A stretch of DNA of 64,000 bases from Gammaproteobacteria bacterium (lineage in GTDB: Bacteria > Pseudomonadota > Gammaproteobacteria > Steroidobacterales > Steroidobacteraceae): the NCBI GenBank assembly GCA_028293765.1, contig JAQGOG010000037.1:1-64000 (forward strand), read 5' to 3'. Below, in pieces: positions 55,474 through 64,000 of the stretch. The notes below the pieces were generated by a model. It did no database searches and was not told the origin of the DNA. It saw nothing but the letters and a program-made list of their open reading frames with translations. The stretch's first letter is position 1; each line of letters opens with the position of its first letter. The position numbers and the translations under genes were made by a program.

Positions 55474-56862
55474 TCAGTTGCGGATCTCCATCGGGCGATT
55501 CAAGCGCAGTGCCGCCAGCGTGCACGCTGCACCCGAAAGCAGATAGACGCTCACGTACGCAAGCCCGAAATGCGCGGACAGGCCCAGTGCAACCAGCGGC
55601 GCGAAGGCGGCCCCAATGAGCCAGGCGAGGTCGGACGTTAGCGCGGCAGCTGTGTAGCGGTACTTCGCTTCGAAGTTGGAATTGACTGCGCCAGCCGCCT
55701 GGCCGTAGGAAAGGCCGAGCAAGGTGAAGCCGAGGAGGATGAAAACGTCCTGTCCGAGCCGGCCGCCGCCCAGCAGTGTCGGCGCGAAGCCGCTGAATAC
55801 CGCGATGAGAACCGCGAGGGTGCCGAGTGTGCGGCGTCGGCCGATACGGTCCGCGATTCGTCCCGAAGCGACGATCCCGACGGCAGCGATCCCCGCACCG
55901 ATCATCTGGACGACCAGGAACTCGCTGATGGACTGCGTCGAGTAGAGCCTGATCCACGACAACGGGAACACCGTCACGAGGTGGAACAGGGCATAACTCG
56001 CCAGCGCGGCAAAGGCACCCACTACGAGGTTGCGCCCCTGCGACCGGACCATCTCGACGACATCGGTAGGCTCGAGCTCGCGCTCATCGAGCAGCAGTGC
56101 GTATTCGTTTGTGGCCACCAACCGCAGGCGCGCGAACAGCGCGACCACGTTGATGGCGAAGGCCACGTAGAACGGATAACGCCAGCCCCAGTCGAGGAAA
56201 TCCTCCGCTGACAGGCTGGACCATAGGAACGCGAACAGCCCGCTCGCCACGATGAAGCCTACCGGCGCGCCCAGCTGCCCGAGCATCGCGTACCATCCGC
56301 GCCGATTCGGCGGCGCGTTAAGGGCCAACAGCGATGGGAGTCCGTCCCAGGACCCGCCGAGTGCGACGCCCTGGCCGACGCGGAAAATCGACAGCAGTAC
56401 GATCGAGGTCATGCCCAGGCTGGCGTACCCCGGCAGGAAGGCGATGCCTGCCGTCGAGATGCCGAGCAGGAAGAGGGCGGTCGTCAGCTTGGCTTCGCGT
56501 CCGAAGCGGCGCTGGATGCCCATGAATGCGATCGAGCCGACGGGCCGGGCGATGAACGCGAACGAGAACACGACAAACGCGTACAGTGTTCCCTCGAGGC
56601 CTTTCTCGAATGGGAAAAACACGGCGGGAAATACCAACACCGACGCAATGCCGTAGACGAAGAAATCGAAGTATTCCGAGGCGCGGCCGATGATTACGCC
56701 GATGGCGATCTCGCCGGGCGCTATCTTGGAATGATGGGCGCTCACCCGGCGGGTGTCGCTCTCGAACGCGTGGCGTGCAGATTCCATGGGCTCGTGATCG
56801 GTACTGGACATAACCATCGCAGAGGGTCGACTCGTTATGCCGACGATATGCGAGAGTCTCAC
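55474..56862 (-). CDS. MFS transporter (metabolite:H+ symporter-like)
   Basis: IGVIIGRASEYFDFFVYGIASVLVFPAVFFP, RPVGSIAFMGIQRRFGREAKLTTALFLLGISTAGIAFLPGYASLG. Confidence 0.92.
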   Translation of the reverse strand: MRLSHIVGITSRPSAMVMSSTDHEPMESARHAFESDTRRVSAHHSKIAPGEIAIGVIIGRASEYFDFFVYGIASVLVFPAVFFPFEKGLEGTLYAFVVFSFAFIARPVGSIAFMGIQRRFGREAKLTTALFLLGISTAGIAFLPGYASLGMTSIVLLSIFRVGQGVALGGSWDGLPSLLALNAPPNRRGWYAMLGQLGAPVGFIVASGLFAFLWSSLSAEDFLDWGWRYPFYVAFAINVVALFARLRLVATNEYALLLDERELEPTDVVEMVRSQGRNLVVGAFAALASYALFHLVTVFPLSWIRLYSTQSISEFLVVQMIGAGIAAVGIVASGRIADRIGRRRTLGTLAVLIAVFSGFAPTLLGGGRLGQDVFILLGFTLLGLSYGQAAGAVNSNFEAKYRYTAAALTSDLAWLIGAAFAPLVALGLSAHFGLAYVSVYLLSGAACTLAALRLNRPMEIRN

Positions 56863-56966
56863 CTGACCGAGGCTCGTGGCGATAGGACAAAACGTCCAAT
56901 CCCTGGCAGCCTCGAATGGACCTAGATTAGGTTCATCCGAGGTAACGTCGGCCCAAGATTCCGCCC

Positions 56967-57881
56967 ATGCCCTCCCTAAAGAACTTTCGCGGACTGCTGC
57001 TGCTTCCGGCTGCGCTGCTGACGGGCTGCGACCTGGTCCTGCTCAACCCGTCGGGCGCCGTCGCGGCACAGCAGGGGCACCTCATTGTCGTGGCCACGGT
57101 GCTGATGCTGTTGATCGTCGTGCCGGTAATGGGCCTGATCGTATTGTTCGCCTGGCGTTATCGAAATTCAAACAGCCGGGCGACCTATGCGCCGGATTGG
57201 GATCACTCCACGCAACTGGAGCTCCTCATCTGGGCGGCTCCGCTGCTGATCATTATCGCCCTGGGCGCGGTGACCTGGATCAGCACCCATACGCTCGATC
57301 CCTACCGGCCGTTGCAGCGGCTGGATGCCAGGCGGCCCGTTGCCGCGGGCACTCAACCCTTGACCGTAGAAGTCGTGGCGCTCGATTGGAAATGGCTGTT
57401 CATTTACCCCGAACAAGGCATTGCGGTCGTGAACGATCTGGCCGCCCCCGTGGATGTGCCGATCACATTCAAGATCACGGCGTCCTCGGTGATGAATTCA
57501 TTCTTCATCCCCACACTGGCGGGCCAGATCTACGCCATGCCGGGCATGCAAACCGAGTTGCACGCGGTCATGAACCATCCGGGCGATTACGACGGCTTCT
57601 CGGCGAACTACAGCGGCGCGGGCTTTTCGGGCATGCGGTTCAAGTTTCACGGCATGAGCGCCGGCGATTTCGCCGGTTGGGTGCAGAAGGCCAAGGCCGA
57701 CGGCAAGGTGCTCGGCCGCGCAGACTACCTGCAGCTCCAACAGCCCAGCGAACGCGAGCCGGTGCGCCGCTACGCCACCGTAGCGACGGGCCTGTACGAC
57801 GCAATCCTCAACCGCTGCGCGACCGGGAATGAGCTCACACCTGGAATCCGAGACCACCAATGCTCGACCACCCCGAATTGA
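56967..57881 (+). CDS. cyoA: cytochrome o ubiquinol oxidase subunit II
   Basis: Lipobox [75 protein letters not shown]. Confidence 0.95.
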   Translation: MPSLKNFRGLLLLPAALLTGCDLVLLNPSGAVAAQQGHLIVVATVLMLLIVVPVMGLIVLFAWRYRNSNSRATYAPDWDHSTQLELLIWAAPLLIIIALGAVTWISTHTLDPYRPLQRLDARRPVAAGTQPLTVEVVALDWKWLFIYPEQGIAVVNDLAAPVDVPITFKITASSVMNSFFIPTLAGQIYAMPGMQTELHAVMNHPGDYDGFSANYSGAGFSGMRFKFHGMSAGDFAGWVQKAKADGKVLGRADYLQLQQPSEREPVRRYATVATGLYDAILNRCATGNELTPGIRDHQCSTTPN

Positions 57882-59863
57882 AGCGCCTCGTGTTGGGCCG
57901 GCTCACGTGGGATGCGATTCCGTTTCACGAGCCGATCCTGCTTTGGACTTTCGTAGCAGTCGCACTCGGCGCGGCGGGCGTAGTCGCCGCAGTGACCTAT
58001 TACCGCCTCTGGGGCGTGCTGTGGCGAGACTGGATTACCAGCATCGATCACAAAAAGATCGGCATCATGTACGTCATCCTCGGACTGGTGATGCTGCTGC
58101 GGGGCTTCTCGGACGCCATCATGATGCGGGCGCAGCAGGCGATCTCGTTCGGCCATTCGATGGGCTATCTGCCGCCGCATCACTACGACCAGATTTTCAC
58201 GGCGCACGGCGTGATCATGATCTTCTTCGTGGCGATGCCCCTGGTCACGGGACTGATGAACTTCATCGTGCCCCTGCAGATCGGCGCTCGCGACGTCGCG
58301 TTCCCGTTCCTTAACAACTTCAGCTTCTGGATGACCACCTTCGGGGCGGCGTTGGTAATGATGTCGCTGTTCGTCGGCGAGTTCGCGCGCACCGGTTGGC
58401 TCGCATATCCGCCGCTGTCCGGCATCGCGTCCAGTCCGGACGTGGGCGTCGATTATTACATCTGGTCCCTGCAGATCGCTGGCGTGGGCACCCTGTTGTC
58501 GGGCATCAATCTCATTGCGACCATCGTGAAGATGCGTGCTCCGGGGATGACCCTGATGAAGATGCCGGTGTTCACATGGACGGCACTGTGCACGAACGTA
58601 CTCATAGTGGCCGCCTTCCCCGTGCTCACAGCCGTGCTCGCGCTCCTCGCGCTGGACCGCTACGTCGGGACGAGCTTCTTCACCAACGACTTCGGCGGCA
58701 ACCCGATGATGTACGTCAACCTCATCTGGATCTGGGGCCATCCGGAGGTGTACATCCTCATCCTGCCCGCCTTCGGCGTCTTCTCCGAGGTGGTGGCCAC
58801 TTTTTCCGGTAAGCGTCTGTTCGGCTACGCCTCTATGGTGTACGCGACAGTCGTGATCACGATCCTGTCGTATCTCGTCTGGCTGCACCATTTCTTTACC
58901 ATGGGATCGGGCGCGAGCGTCAATTCGTTCTTCGGCATCACCACGATGATCATCTCGATTCCGACGGGAGCTAAGATGTTCAACTGGCTCTTTACCATGT
59001 ATCGCGGCCGCATCCGCTTCGAGCTCCCGATGATGTGGACCATCGGCTTCATGTTCACCTTCATGATCGGCGGTATGACGGGCGTCCTGCTCGCCGTGCC
59101 GCCGGCCGACTTCGCGCTCCACAACAGTCTGTTCCTCGTCGCGCACTTCCATAACGTCATCATCGGCGGCGTGCTGTTCGGCATGCTGGCGGGCATCACC
59201 TACTGGTTCCCCAAGGCGTTCGGGTACCGCCTCGATCCGTTCTGGGGCAAGTGTTCGTTCTGGTTCTGGATTACCGGGTTCTGGTTCGCCTTCATGCCGC
59301 TCTACGTGCTGGGCCTGATGGGGGTGACGCGACGCTTGAGTCATTTCGAGGATCCCTCGCTGCAGATCTGGTTTCAGATCGCGGCCTTCGGTGCGGTGCT
59401 GATCCTGTTGGGGATCCTTTCGTTCATCGTGCAACTGGTGGTCAGCTTCCGGCGGCGCGAGTCGCTACGCGATACGACAGGCGATCCGTGGGACGGCCGA
59501 ACTCTCGAATGGTCGACGTCATCGCCGCCGCCGGCCTACAACTTCGCCTTCACGCCACGAATCCACGACACCGACACCTGGGCGGACATGAAGAGGCAAC
59601 GATATATCCGGCCGCAGGACGGGTTCAACGCCATCCACATGCCGAAAAACACCGGCGCGGGCTTCGTCCTTGCCGCACTGAGTGCGGTCTGCGCCTTCGC
59701 CCTGATCTGGCAGATGTGGCTGCCGGCAGGCATCGCTTTCGTCGCGCTTCTGTCCGCGATCATCGTGCACACATTCAACTACGATCGCGACTTCCACATA
59801 CCTGCGGACGAGGTCGTCCGCGTGGAGAACGCGCGCACACACCTGTTGGCCGCTCATGTCTGA
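57860..59863 (+). CDS. cyoB: cytochrome o ubiquinol oxidase subunit I
   Basis: [63 protein letters not shown]. Confidence 0.97.
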   Translation: MLDHPELKRLVLGRLTWDAIPFHEPILLWTFVAVALGAAGVVAAVTYYRLWGVLWRDWITSIDHKKIGIMYVILGLVMLLRGFSDAIMMRAQQAISFGHSMGYLPPHHYDQIFTAHGVIMIFFVAMPLVTGLMNFIVPLQIGARDVAFPFLNNFSFWMTTFGAALVMMSLFVGEFARTGWLAYPPLSGIASSPDVGVDYYIWSLQIAGVGTLLSGINLIATIVKMRAPGMTLMKMPVFTWTALCTNVLIVAAFPVLTAVLALLALDRYVGTSFFTNDFGGNPMMYVNLIWIWGHPEVYILILPAFGVFSEVVATFSGKRLFGYASMVYATVVITILSYLVWLHHFFTMGSGASVNSFFGITTMIISIPTGAKMFNWLFTMYRGRIRFELPMMWTIGFMFTFMIGGMTGVLLAVPPADFALHNSLFLVAHFHNVIIGGVLFGMLAGITYWFPKAFGYRLDPFWGKCSFWFWITGFWFAFMPLYVLGLMGVTRRLSHFEDPSLQIWFQIAAFGAVLILLGILSFIVQLVVSFRRRESLRDTTGDPWDGRTLEWSTSSPPPAYNFAFTPRIHDTDTWADMKRQRYIRPQDGFNAIHMPKNTGAGFVLAALSAVCAFALIWQMWLPAGIAFVALLSAIIVHTFNYDRDFHIPADEVVRVENARTHLLAAHV

Positions 59864-60497
59864 AGTTACTTCGCCCGTCGCTTCCGTTGCCCCGGTCGCC
59901 GTCCGGAGCGCGCGCTTCTACGTGACCAGCGAGCATCACCCGGAAAACGGGACGCTGCTGGGGTTCTGGCTGTACCTGATGAGCGATTGTCTCGTCTTTG
60001 CATGCCTGTTCGCCATGTATGGCGTGCTGGGTCGAAGCTACGCGGCGGGCCCTTCGGGCGCCGACCTGTTTGAACTGCCGCTGGTCGCAGTCAACACTTC
60101 GCTATTGCTGCTGTCATCGATTACCTACGGCGTCGCAATGTTGGAGATGCAGCGCAATCGGCTGCTGGCGACCCTGGCTTGGCTCGGCATCACAGGGCTG
60201 CTCGGTGCCGGTTTCGTCGGCGTAGAGCTCCATGAGTTTGCAAATCTGATCCACGCAGGCGCCGGGCCGCAGCGCAGCGCTTTCCTGTCGTCGTTCTTCA
60301 CTCTGGTCGGTACTCACGGCCTGCATGTGAGCGTCGGCGTCGTCTGGCTCGTCACGATGATGGTGCAGTTGACGCAAAAGGGTCTCATCCCTGAAAACCG
60401 GCGACGGCTGCTGTGCCTATCCATGTTCTGGCATTTCCTGGACGTGGTGTGGATCGGTGTTTTCACCTTCGTCTATCTGATGGGAGCCTTGCCATGA
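59856..60497 (+). CDS. cyoC: cytochrome o ubiquinol oxidase subunit III
   Basis: [70 protein letters not shown]. Confidence 0.95.
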   Translation: MSEVTSPVASVAPVAVRSARFYVTSEHHPENGTLLGFWLYLMSDCLVFACLFAMYGVLGRSYAAGPSGADLFELPLVAVNTSLLLLSSITYGVAMLEMQRNRLLATLAWLGITGLLGAGFVGVELHEFANLIHAGAGPQRSAFLSSFFTLVGTHGLHVSVGVVWLVTMMVQLTQKGLIPENRRRLLCLSMFWHFLDVVWIGVFTFVYLMGALP

Positions 60498-60895
60498 CCC
60501 CCCCGTACACCGGGACCCCAGTCCACACCGGGGGCGATGCTGAGCACGGGCCTGAAGCCGGGGCCGCTCACAGCAGCCTCAAAGGATATGTGACCGGTTT
60601 CGTCCTGTCCGTGGTCCTGACGGCAGTTCCATTCTGGCTCGTCATGAGCAAGGCGTTCGACAAGTCCAGCACCACAGCCGTCGTCATCCTGGGATTCGCC
60701 GCCGTGCAGATCGTCGTCCACATGATTTACTTCCTGCACATGAACACGAAGTCGGAAGGGGGCTGGTCGCTCCTGGCGCTGATCTTCACTGTCATGATCG
60801 TTGTGATTGCGCTCAGCGGCTCTCTTTGGGTGATGTACCACCTCAACCACAACATGATGCCTGCGTCGATGCACGACATGCGCAATATGCCGTGA
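60494..60895 (+). CDS. cyoD: cytochrome o ubiquinol oxidase subunit IV
   Basis: SSLKGYVTGFVLSVVLTAVPFWLVM, VHMIYFLHMNTKSEGGWSLLALIFTVMIVVIALSGSLWVMYHLNHNMMP. Confidence 0.94.
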   Translation: MTPPYTGTPVHTGGDAEHGPEAGAAHSSLKGYVTGFVLSVVLTAVPFWLVMSKAFDKSSTTAVVILGFAAVQIVVHMIYFLHMNTKSEGGWSLLALIFTVMIVVIALSGSLWVMYHLNHNMMPASMHDMRNMP

Positions 60896-61746
60896 CTCCG
60901 TTAGTCCGAAACGCCGTCGCAGAAGGGCGCTCATCAGGTTCAGCGCGCGGGGCTCTCGGAGCGGTGGCTCGTGGTCGGCACTCTACGGGCACTGTGCTGG
61001 TGGCGGCATTCGGCGCATTTCTGCTCTTCGCCGGCTTCGTCGCACTCGGTACCTGGCAGCTGGAGCGCCGCATTTGGAAGCTCGATCTCATCTTCCGGGT
61101 CGAGCAGCGTGTGCACGCACCAGCCGTGATGGCGCCCACAGCGTCTCAATGGGCGCGGTTGACCGCCGCCAACAGTGAATACCGCCACTTACGAGCGATC
61201 GGCACCTTCCTCAACGGCTCTGCGACCCTGGTACAGGCCACGACCGAACTCGGAGCGGGTTTTTGGGTGCTGACGCCGCTTCGGCAGGCGGACGGCAGCG
61301 TAATCCTGGTCAATCGCGGCTTCGTCCCCCTGGCTGGCCGGCCCCCGGAATGGCGCGATCGCGCCGCTCTCGGCGCCGATGAGCCGACGGGCACAGCCAC
61401 TGTGACTGGGCTCTTACGGATGACAGAGCCCGGGGGCGCCTTCCTGCGCCAGAACAATGCGGCCGCGAACCGCTGGTATTCACGAGACGTGCAGGCTATT
61501 GCTACGGCGCGCGGACTCAGCCGCGTTGCGCCTTATTTCATTGACGCGGCCGCCGTACCGGGTGCGGCAAGCGGCTCCCCCCGGACGCCGGACAGTGGCC
61601 CTGTGGGCGGCTTGACGGTGATCGCCTTCCACAACAACCATCTCGTCTACGCGATCACCTGGTATACGCTTGCGCTGATGGTCGCCGGCGGCGCTTGGCT
61701 TGCGGTTCGTGAAGAGCGCCGAGCGCGGCCGTTGAATGGGCCCTGA
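60892..61746 (+). CDS. SURF1-family protein
   Basis: FVALGTWQLERRIWKLDLI, GFWVLTPLRQADGSVILVNRGFVP, NNHLVYAITWYTLALMVAGG; GTG start overlapping cyoD end. Confidence 0.88.
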   Translation: MTPLVRNAVAEGRSSGSARGALGAVARGRHSTGTVLVAAFGAFLLFAGFVALGTWQLERRIWKLDLIFRVEQRVHAPAVMAPTASQWARLTAANSEYRHLRAIGTFLNGSATLVQATTELGAGFWVLTPLRQADGSVILVNRGFVPLAGRPPEWRDRAALGADEPTGTATVTGLLRMTEPGGAFLRQNNAAANRWYSRDVQAIATARGLSRVAPYFIDAAAVPGAASGSPRTPDSGPVGGLTVIAFHNNHLVYAITWYTLALMVAGGAWLAVREERRARPLNGP

Positions 61747-61776
61747 TCCCGGCCTGCATTGACTCAGGAGACGAGA

Positions 61777-63138
61777 GTGGCGCGCAATACTGAATACGCC
61801 GCCACGCTGGGCTTGCCGGCGGGCGGCGTGCGTGAGACGGAGCCCGGTGTCGCGATCTTCGACGACTCAACCGGCCTCGAGAATATGCGGCAGCTGATCC
61901 AGCTGCGCTGGATCGCGGTCATGGGGCAGATCGTCACCATCGCCGTGGTGCACTTTGGCTTTGACATTCGACTGCCACTGCACGACATGTCGGTCGTGCT
62001 GCTCTGCCTCATGGCGTTCAACGTCGCAAGCCTGCTGCTCTGGCGCGGCCACCACGAAGTCACCAATGGCGTGCTGTTTTTCGCGCTGTTGGTCGACGTC
62101 ACCACGCTGACCGCGCAGCTGTACCTGAGCGGCGGCGCCACCAACCCATTCGGCTTTCTCTACCTCCTGCAGGTCATCCTCGGAGCCGTGCTGCTCAGAG
62201 CCTGGTCCGTCTGGACGATGGTCGCCATCACCAGTGCCTGTTTCACTGGGTTGACGCTGTTCTACCGGCCCCTTGCGCTTCCGCCGGATGGCTATGGCGG
62301 ACTCCCTGCGCCATACATACAGGGCACACTGATCTGCTTCGCGCTCAACGCCGCACTGCTGGTGATTTTCATCGCGCGCATCAACCGAAACCTACGCGCT
62401 CGCGATGCGCGCCTGGCCGATCTGCGCCAACGCGCGGTCGAGGAAGAGCACATCGTCCGCATGGGTCTGCTCGCTTCGGGCGCCGCACACGAGCTCGGTA
62501 CGCCGCTGTCGACGCTCTCAGTGATCCTCGGTGACTGGCGGCGCATGCCCACATTCACCGCCGATTCCGAGCTTCTACAGGAGATCGACGAGATGCAGGT
62601 TCAGGTGAAGCGCTGCAAGAGCATCGTCAGCGGCATCCTGCTATCGGCCGGTGAGGCGCGCGGCGAATCACCGGTGGCGACGACCCTCCGCACATTTCTG
62701 AACGACCTGGTCGCCGAGTGGCGCGCCACGCGCCCTGTCATTAAGCTCACCTACGAAAGCCGCTTCGGCGCAGACCTTCCTATCGTCTCCGATTCCGCGC
62801 TCAAGCAGATGATCTGCAATGTGCTAGATAATGCGTTGGAGGCTTCTCCCGACTGGGTCGGCTTCGACGCCACACGCGACGGTGATGTGCTGAGGCTGAC
62901 CGTCACGGACTCGGGACCCGGTTTTGCGCCCGAGATGCTTGCGCAACTGGGCAAACCGTACCAGTCGAGCAAATGGACACCGGGCGCTGGCCTGGGCTTG
63001 TTCCTGGTCGCGAACGTGGCCCGCACGCTTCGAGGTAACGTCACGGCACGCAATCGTGCCGAAGGCGGAGCGATCGTCACGCTGACATTGCCTCTGGCGG
63101 CGATCACCTTGGAGGAGGGCATGACTTATGGAAGCTGA
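61777..63138 (+). CDS. RegB/PrrB/ActS-type redox sensor histidine kinase
   Basis: LASGAAHELGTPLSTLSVILGDWRR H-box, GGATNPFGFLYLLQVILGAVLL (RegB quinone-site-like), C-terminal HATPase; GTG with CAGGAG RBS. Confidence 0.88.
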   Translation: MARNTEYAATLGLPAGGVRETEPGVAIFDDSTGLENMRQLIQLRWIAVMGQIVTIAVVHFGFDIRLPLHDMSVVLLCLMAFNVASLLLWRGHHEVTNGVLFFALLVDVTTLTAQLYLSGGATNPFGFLYLLQVILGAVLLRAWSVWTMVAITSACFTGLTLFYRPLALPPDGYGGLPAPYIQGTLICFALNAALLVIFIARINRNLRARDARLADLRQRAVEEEHIVRMGLLASGAAHELGTPLSTLSVILGDWRRMPTFTADSELLQEIDEMQVQVKRCKSIVSGILLSAGEARGESPVATTLRTFLNDLVAEWRATRPVIKLTYESRFGADLPIVSDSALKQMICNVLDNALEASPDWVGFDATRDGDVLRLTVTDSGPGFAPEMLAQLGKPYQSSKWTPGAGLGLFLVANVARTLRGNVTARNRAEGGAIVTLTLPLAAITLEEGMTYGS

Positions 63139-63664
63139 GCGCCTGCTCCTCATTGTCGAGGATGACGCGGCATTCGCCCGGACGCTCAGCCGCTCGTTCG
63201 AACGCCGGGGCTATGCGGTACTCCTTGCCGCGAGCCTGGAAGAGGTCGTGGCAGTCCTGAAGACGAATAAGCCTGAGTACGCGGTCGTTGACCTCAAACT
63301 GGCCAGCGGCACGTCCGGATTAGCCTGTGTGCAGACACTGCATGCGCTCGACGCAGGCATGCTGATCGTGGTGCTCACCGGGTACGCCAGCATCGCCACG
63401 GCCGTCGAGGCGATCAAACTCGGCGCTTGTCATTACCTCGCTAAGCCGTCCAACACCGACGACATCGAGGCGGCCTTCGGCCGTGCCGCCGGCGATGCCG
63501 ACGTCGGCCTCACGGAACGCCCCACATCGATCAAGACTCTCGAATGGGAGCGCATCCACGAGACGCTCGCGGCAACCGGCTTCAACATTTCAGAGACAGC
63601 CAGGCGGCTGGGAATGCATCGTCGGACGCTCGCGCGCAAGCTCGTGAAGCAGCGGGTAAAGTAG
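63128..63664 (+). CDS. RegA/PrrA/ActR-type response regulator
   Basis: LLIVEDDAAFARTLSRSFERRGY, LKLASGTSG, C-terminal Fis-type HTH NISETARRLGMHRRTLARKLVKQRVK. Confidence 0.92.
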   Translation: MEAERLLLIVEDDAAFARTLSRSFERRGYAVLLAASLEEVVAVLKTNKPEYAVVDLKLASGTSGLACVQTLHALDAGMLIVVLTGYASIATAVEAIKLGACHYLAKPSNTDDIEAAFGRAAGDADVGLTERPTSIKTLEWERIHETLAATGFNISETARRLGMHRRTLARKLVKQRVK

Positions 63665-63948
63665 ACCCGGTTCGCCGGCGGCAACGTGATCGGAATGCGG
63701 TAATGCGAGGTCAACGCGAGAAGCAGTCGGGCGTGCCGCTTCTCCTCAAATCCCGGCAGCGCGATCGCCTCGCGCAGCCGCGGATCGGATTCGAGCTGCA
63801 CCGCCGCAGTCACGGTATTCGAGGTTACGTTCTCGGTGGACACGGCTTCCTGCCAGAACGGCAAGCCCGTGAGTCGCTCACGATCCGCCGCGTTCAATGC
63901 GGGCCATTGAATCGCCTGGTTCGCTACGGACTCGAGCCCGAAAGGCAC
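63433..63948 (-). pseudogene. possible ferritin-like-domain protein remnant; only about 63680-63920 looks like real protein
   Basis: LTGLPFWQEAVSTENVTSNTVTAAVQLESDPRLREAIALPGFEEKRHARLLLALTSHYRIPI; remaining ORF is antisense to regA. Confidence 0.35.
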
Positions 63949-64000
63949 TCGGCGTGCTGCCGGACCAGCGCAGGAATGCCGTCGAGAAGTGGCTGTGGCT
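63878..64000 (-). CDS. C-terminal end of an AraC-type HTH regulator (gene continues beyond window)
   Basis: Minus-strand frame from 64000 reads SHSHFSTAFLRWSGSTPSAFRARVRSEPGDSMARIERGGS*, matching the AraC second HTH/TPSAFR pattern. Confidence 0.6.
   Translation of the reverse strand, partial: SHSHFSTAFLRWSGSTPSAFRARVRSEPGDSMARIERGGS

Noticed and set aside
57770-59434. 554-aa minus-strand ORF opposite cyoB
   Set aside because: Shadow ORF; composition (HDE/R-rich) and overlap with the unmistakable cyoB frame
1-64000. CRISPR arrays, tRNA/rRNA genes, intact IS elements
   Set aside because: No regularly spaced repeats, no recognisable RNA genes, no transposase-like ORFs seen by eye

Overview
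The window is a GC-rich bacterial chromosomal segment, probably gammaproteobacterial (inferred from RdgC, an UrcA-family protein and the overall gene content). It is densely coding. I saw no rRNA, tRNA, CRISPR array or intact transposon. Recognisable content: rdgC; a class-III aminotransferase; a YdeP/FdhF-type molybdopterin oxidoreductase with a cytochrome c; several MFS exporters; an acetolactate-synthase-like ThDP enzyme; a Ser/Thr kinase-TPR protein with a convergent ECF-type sigma factor; a CadC-like winged-helix/TPR regulator; an acyl-CoA/AMP synthetase; c-type cytochromes; a two-component cluster divergent from an RND tripartite efflux operon; two di-heme peroxidase-like proteins; selO; a SulP transporter; msrB; and cyoABCD-surf1-regB/regA. 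The main discovery candidate is a repeated composite promoter module found by eye in ten places, always upstream of a gene and oriented toward it: (A/G)TTTCA-NN-TG(A/T)AA(C/T), then 16/17 or 27 nt, then GAAATG-like, then exactly 20 nt, then a weak CANNCT-like -10. It appears to tie together the cytochrome c, YdeP, MFS, aldo/keto reductase, RND efflux, two-component, dehydrogenase and several unknown small membrane or secreted protein genes into one undescribed regulon. Other points of interest are an RND-N-terminus/PQQ-propeller chimera, truncated genes, a 28-bp perfect palindrome, and 11-nt tandem operator-like repeats. All calls are from reading the sequence; no database search was run.
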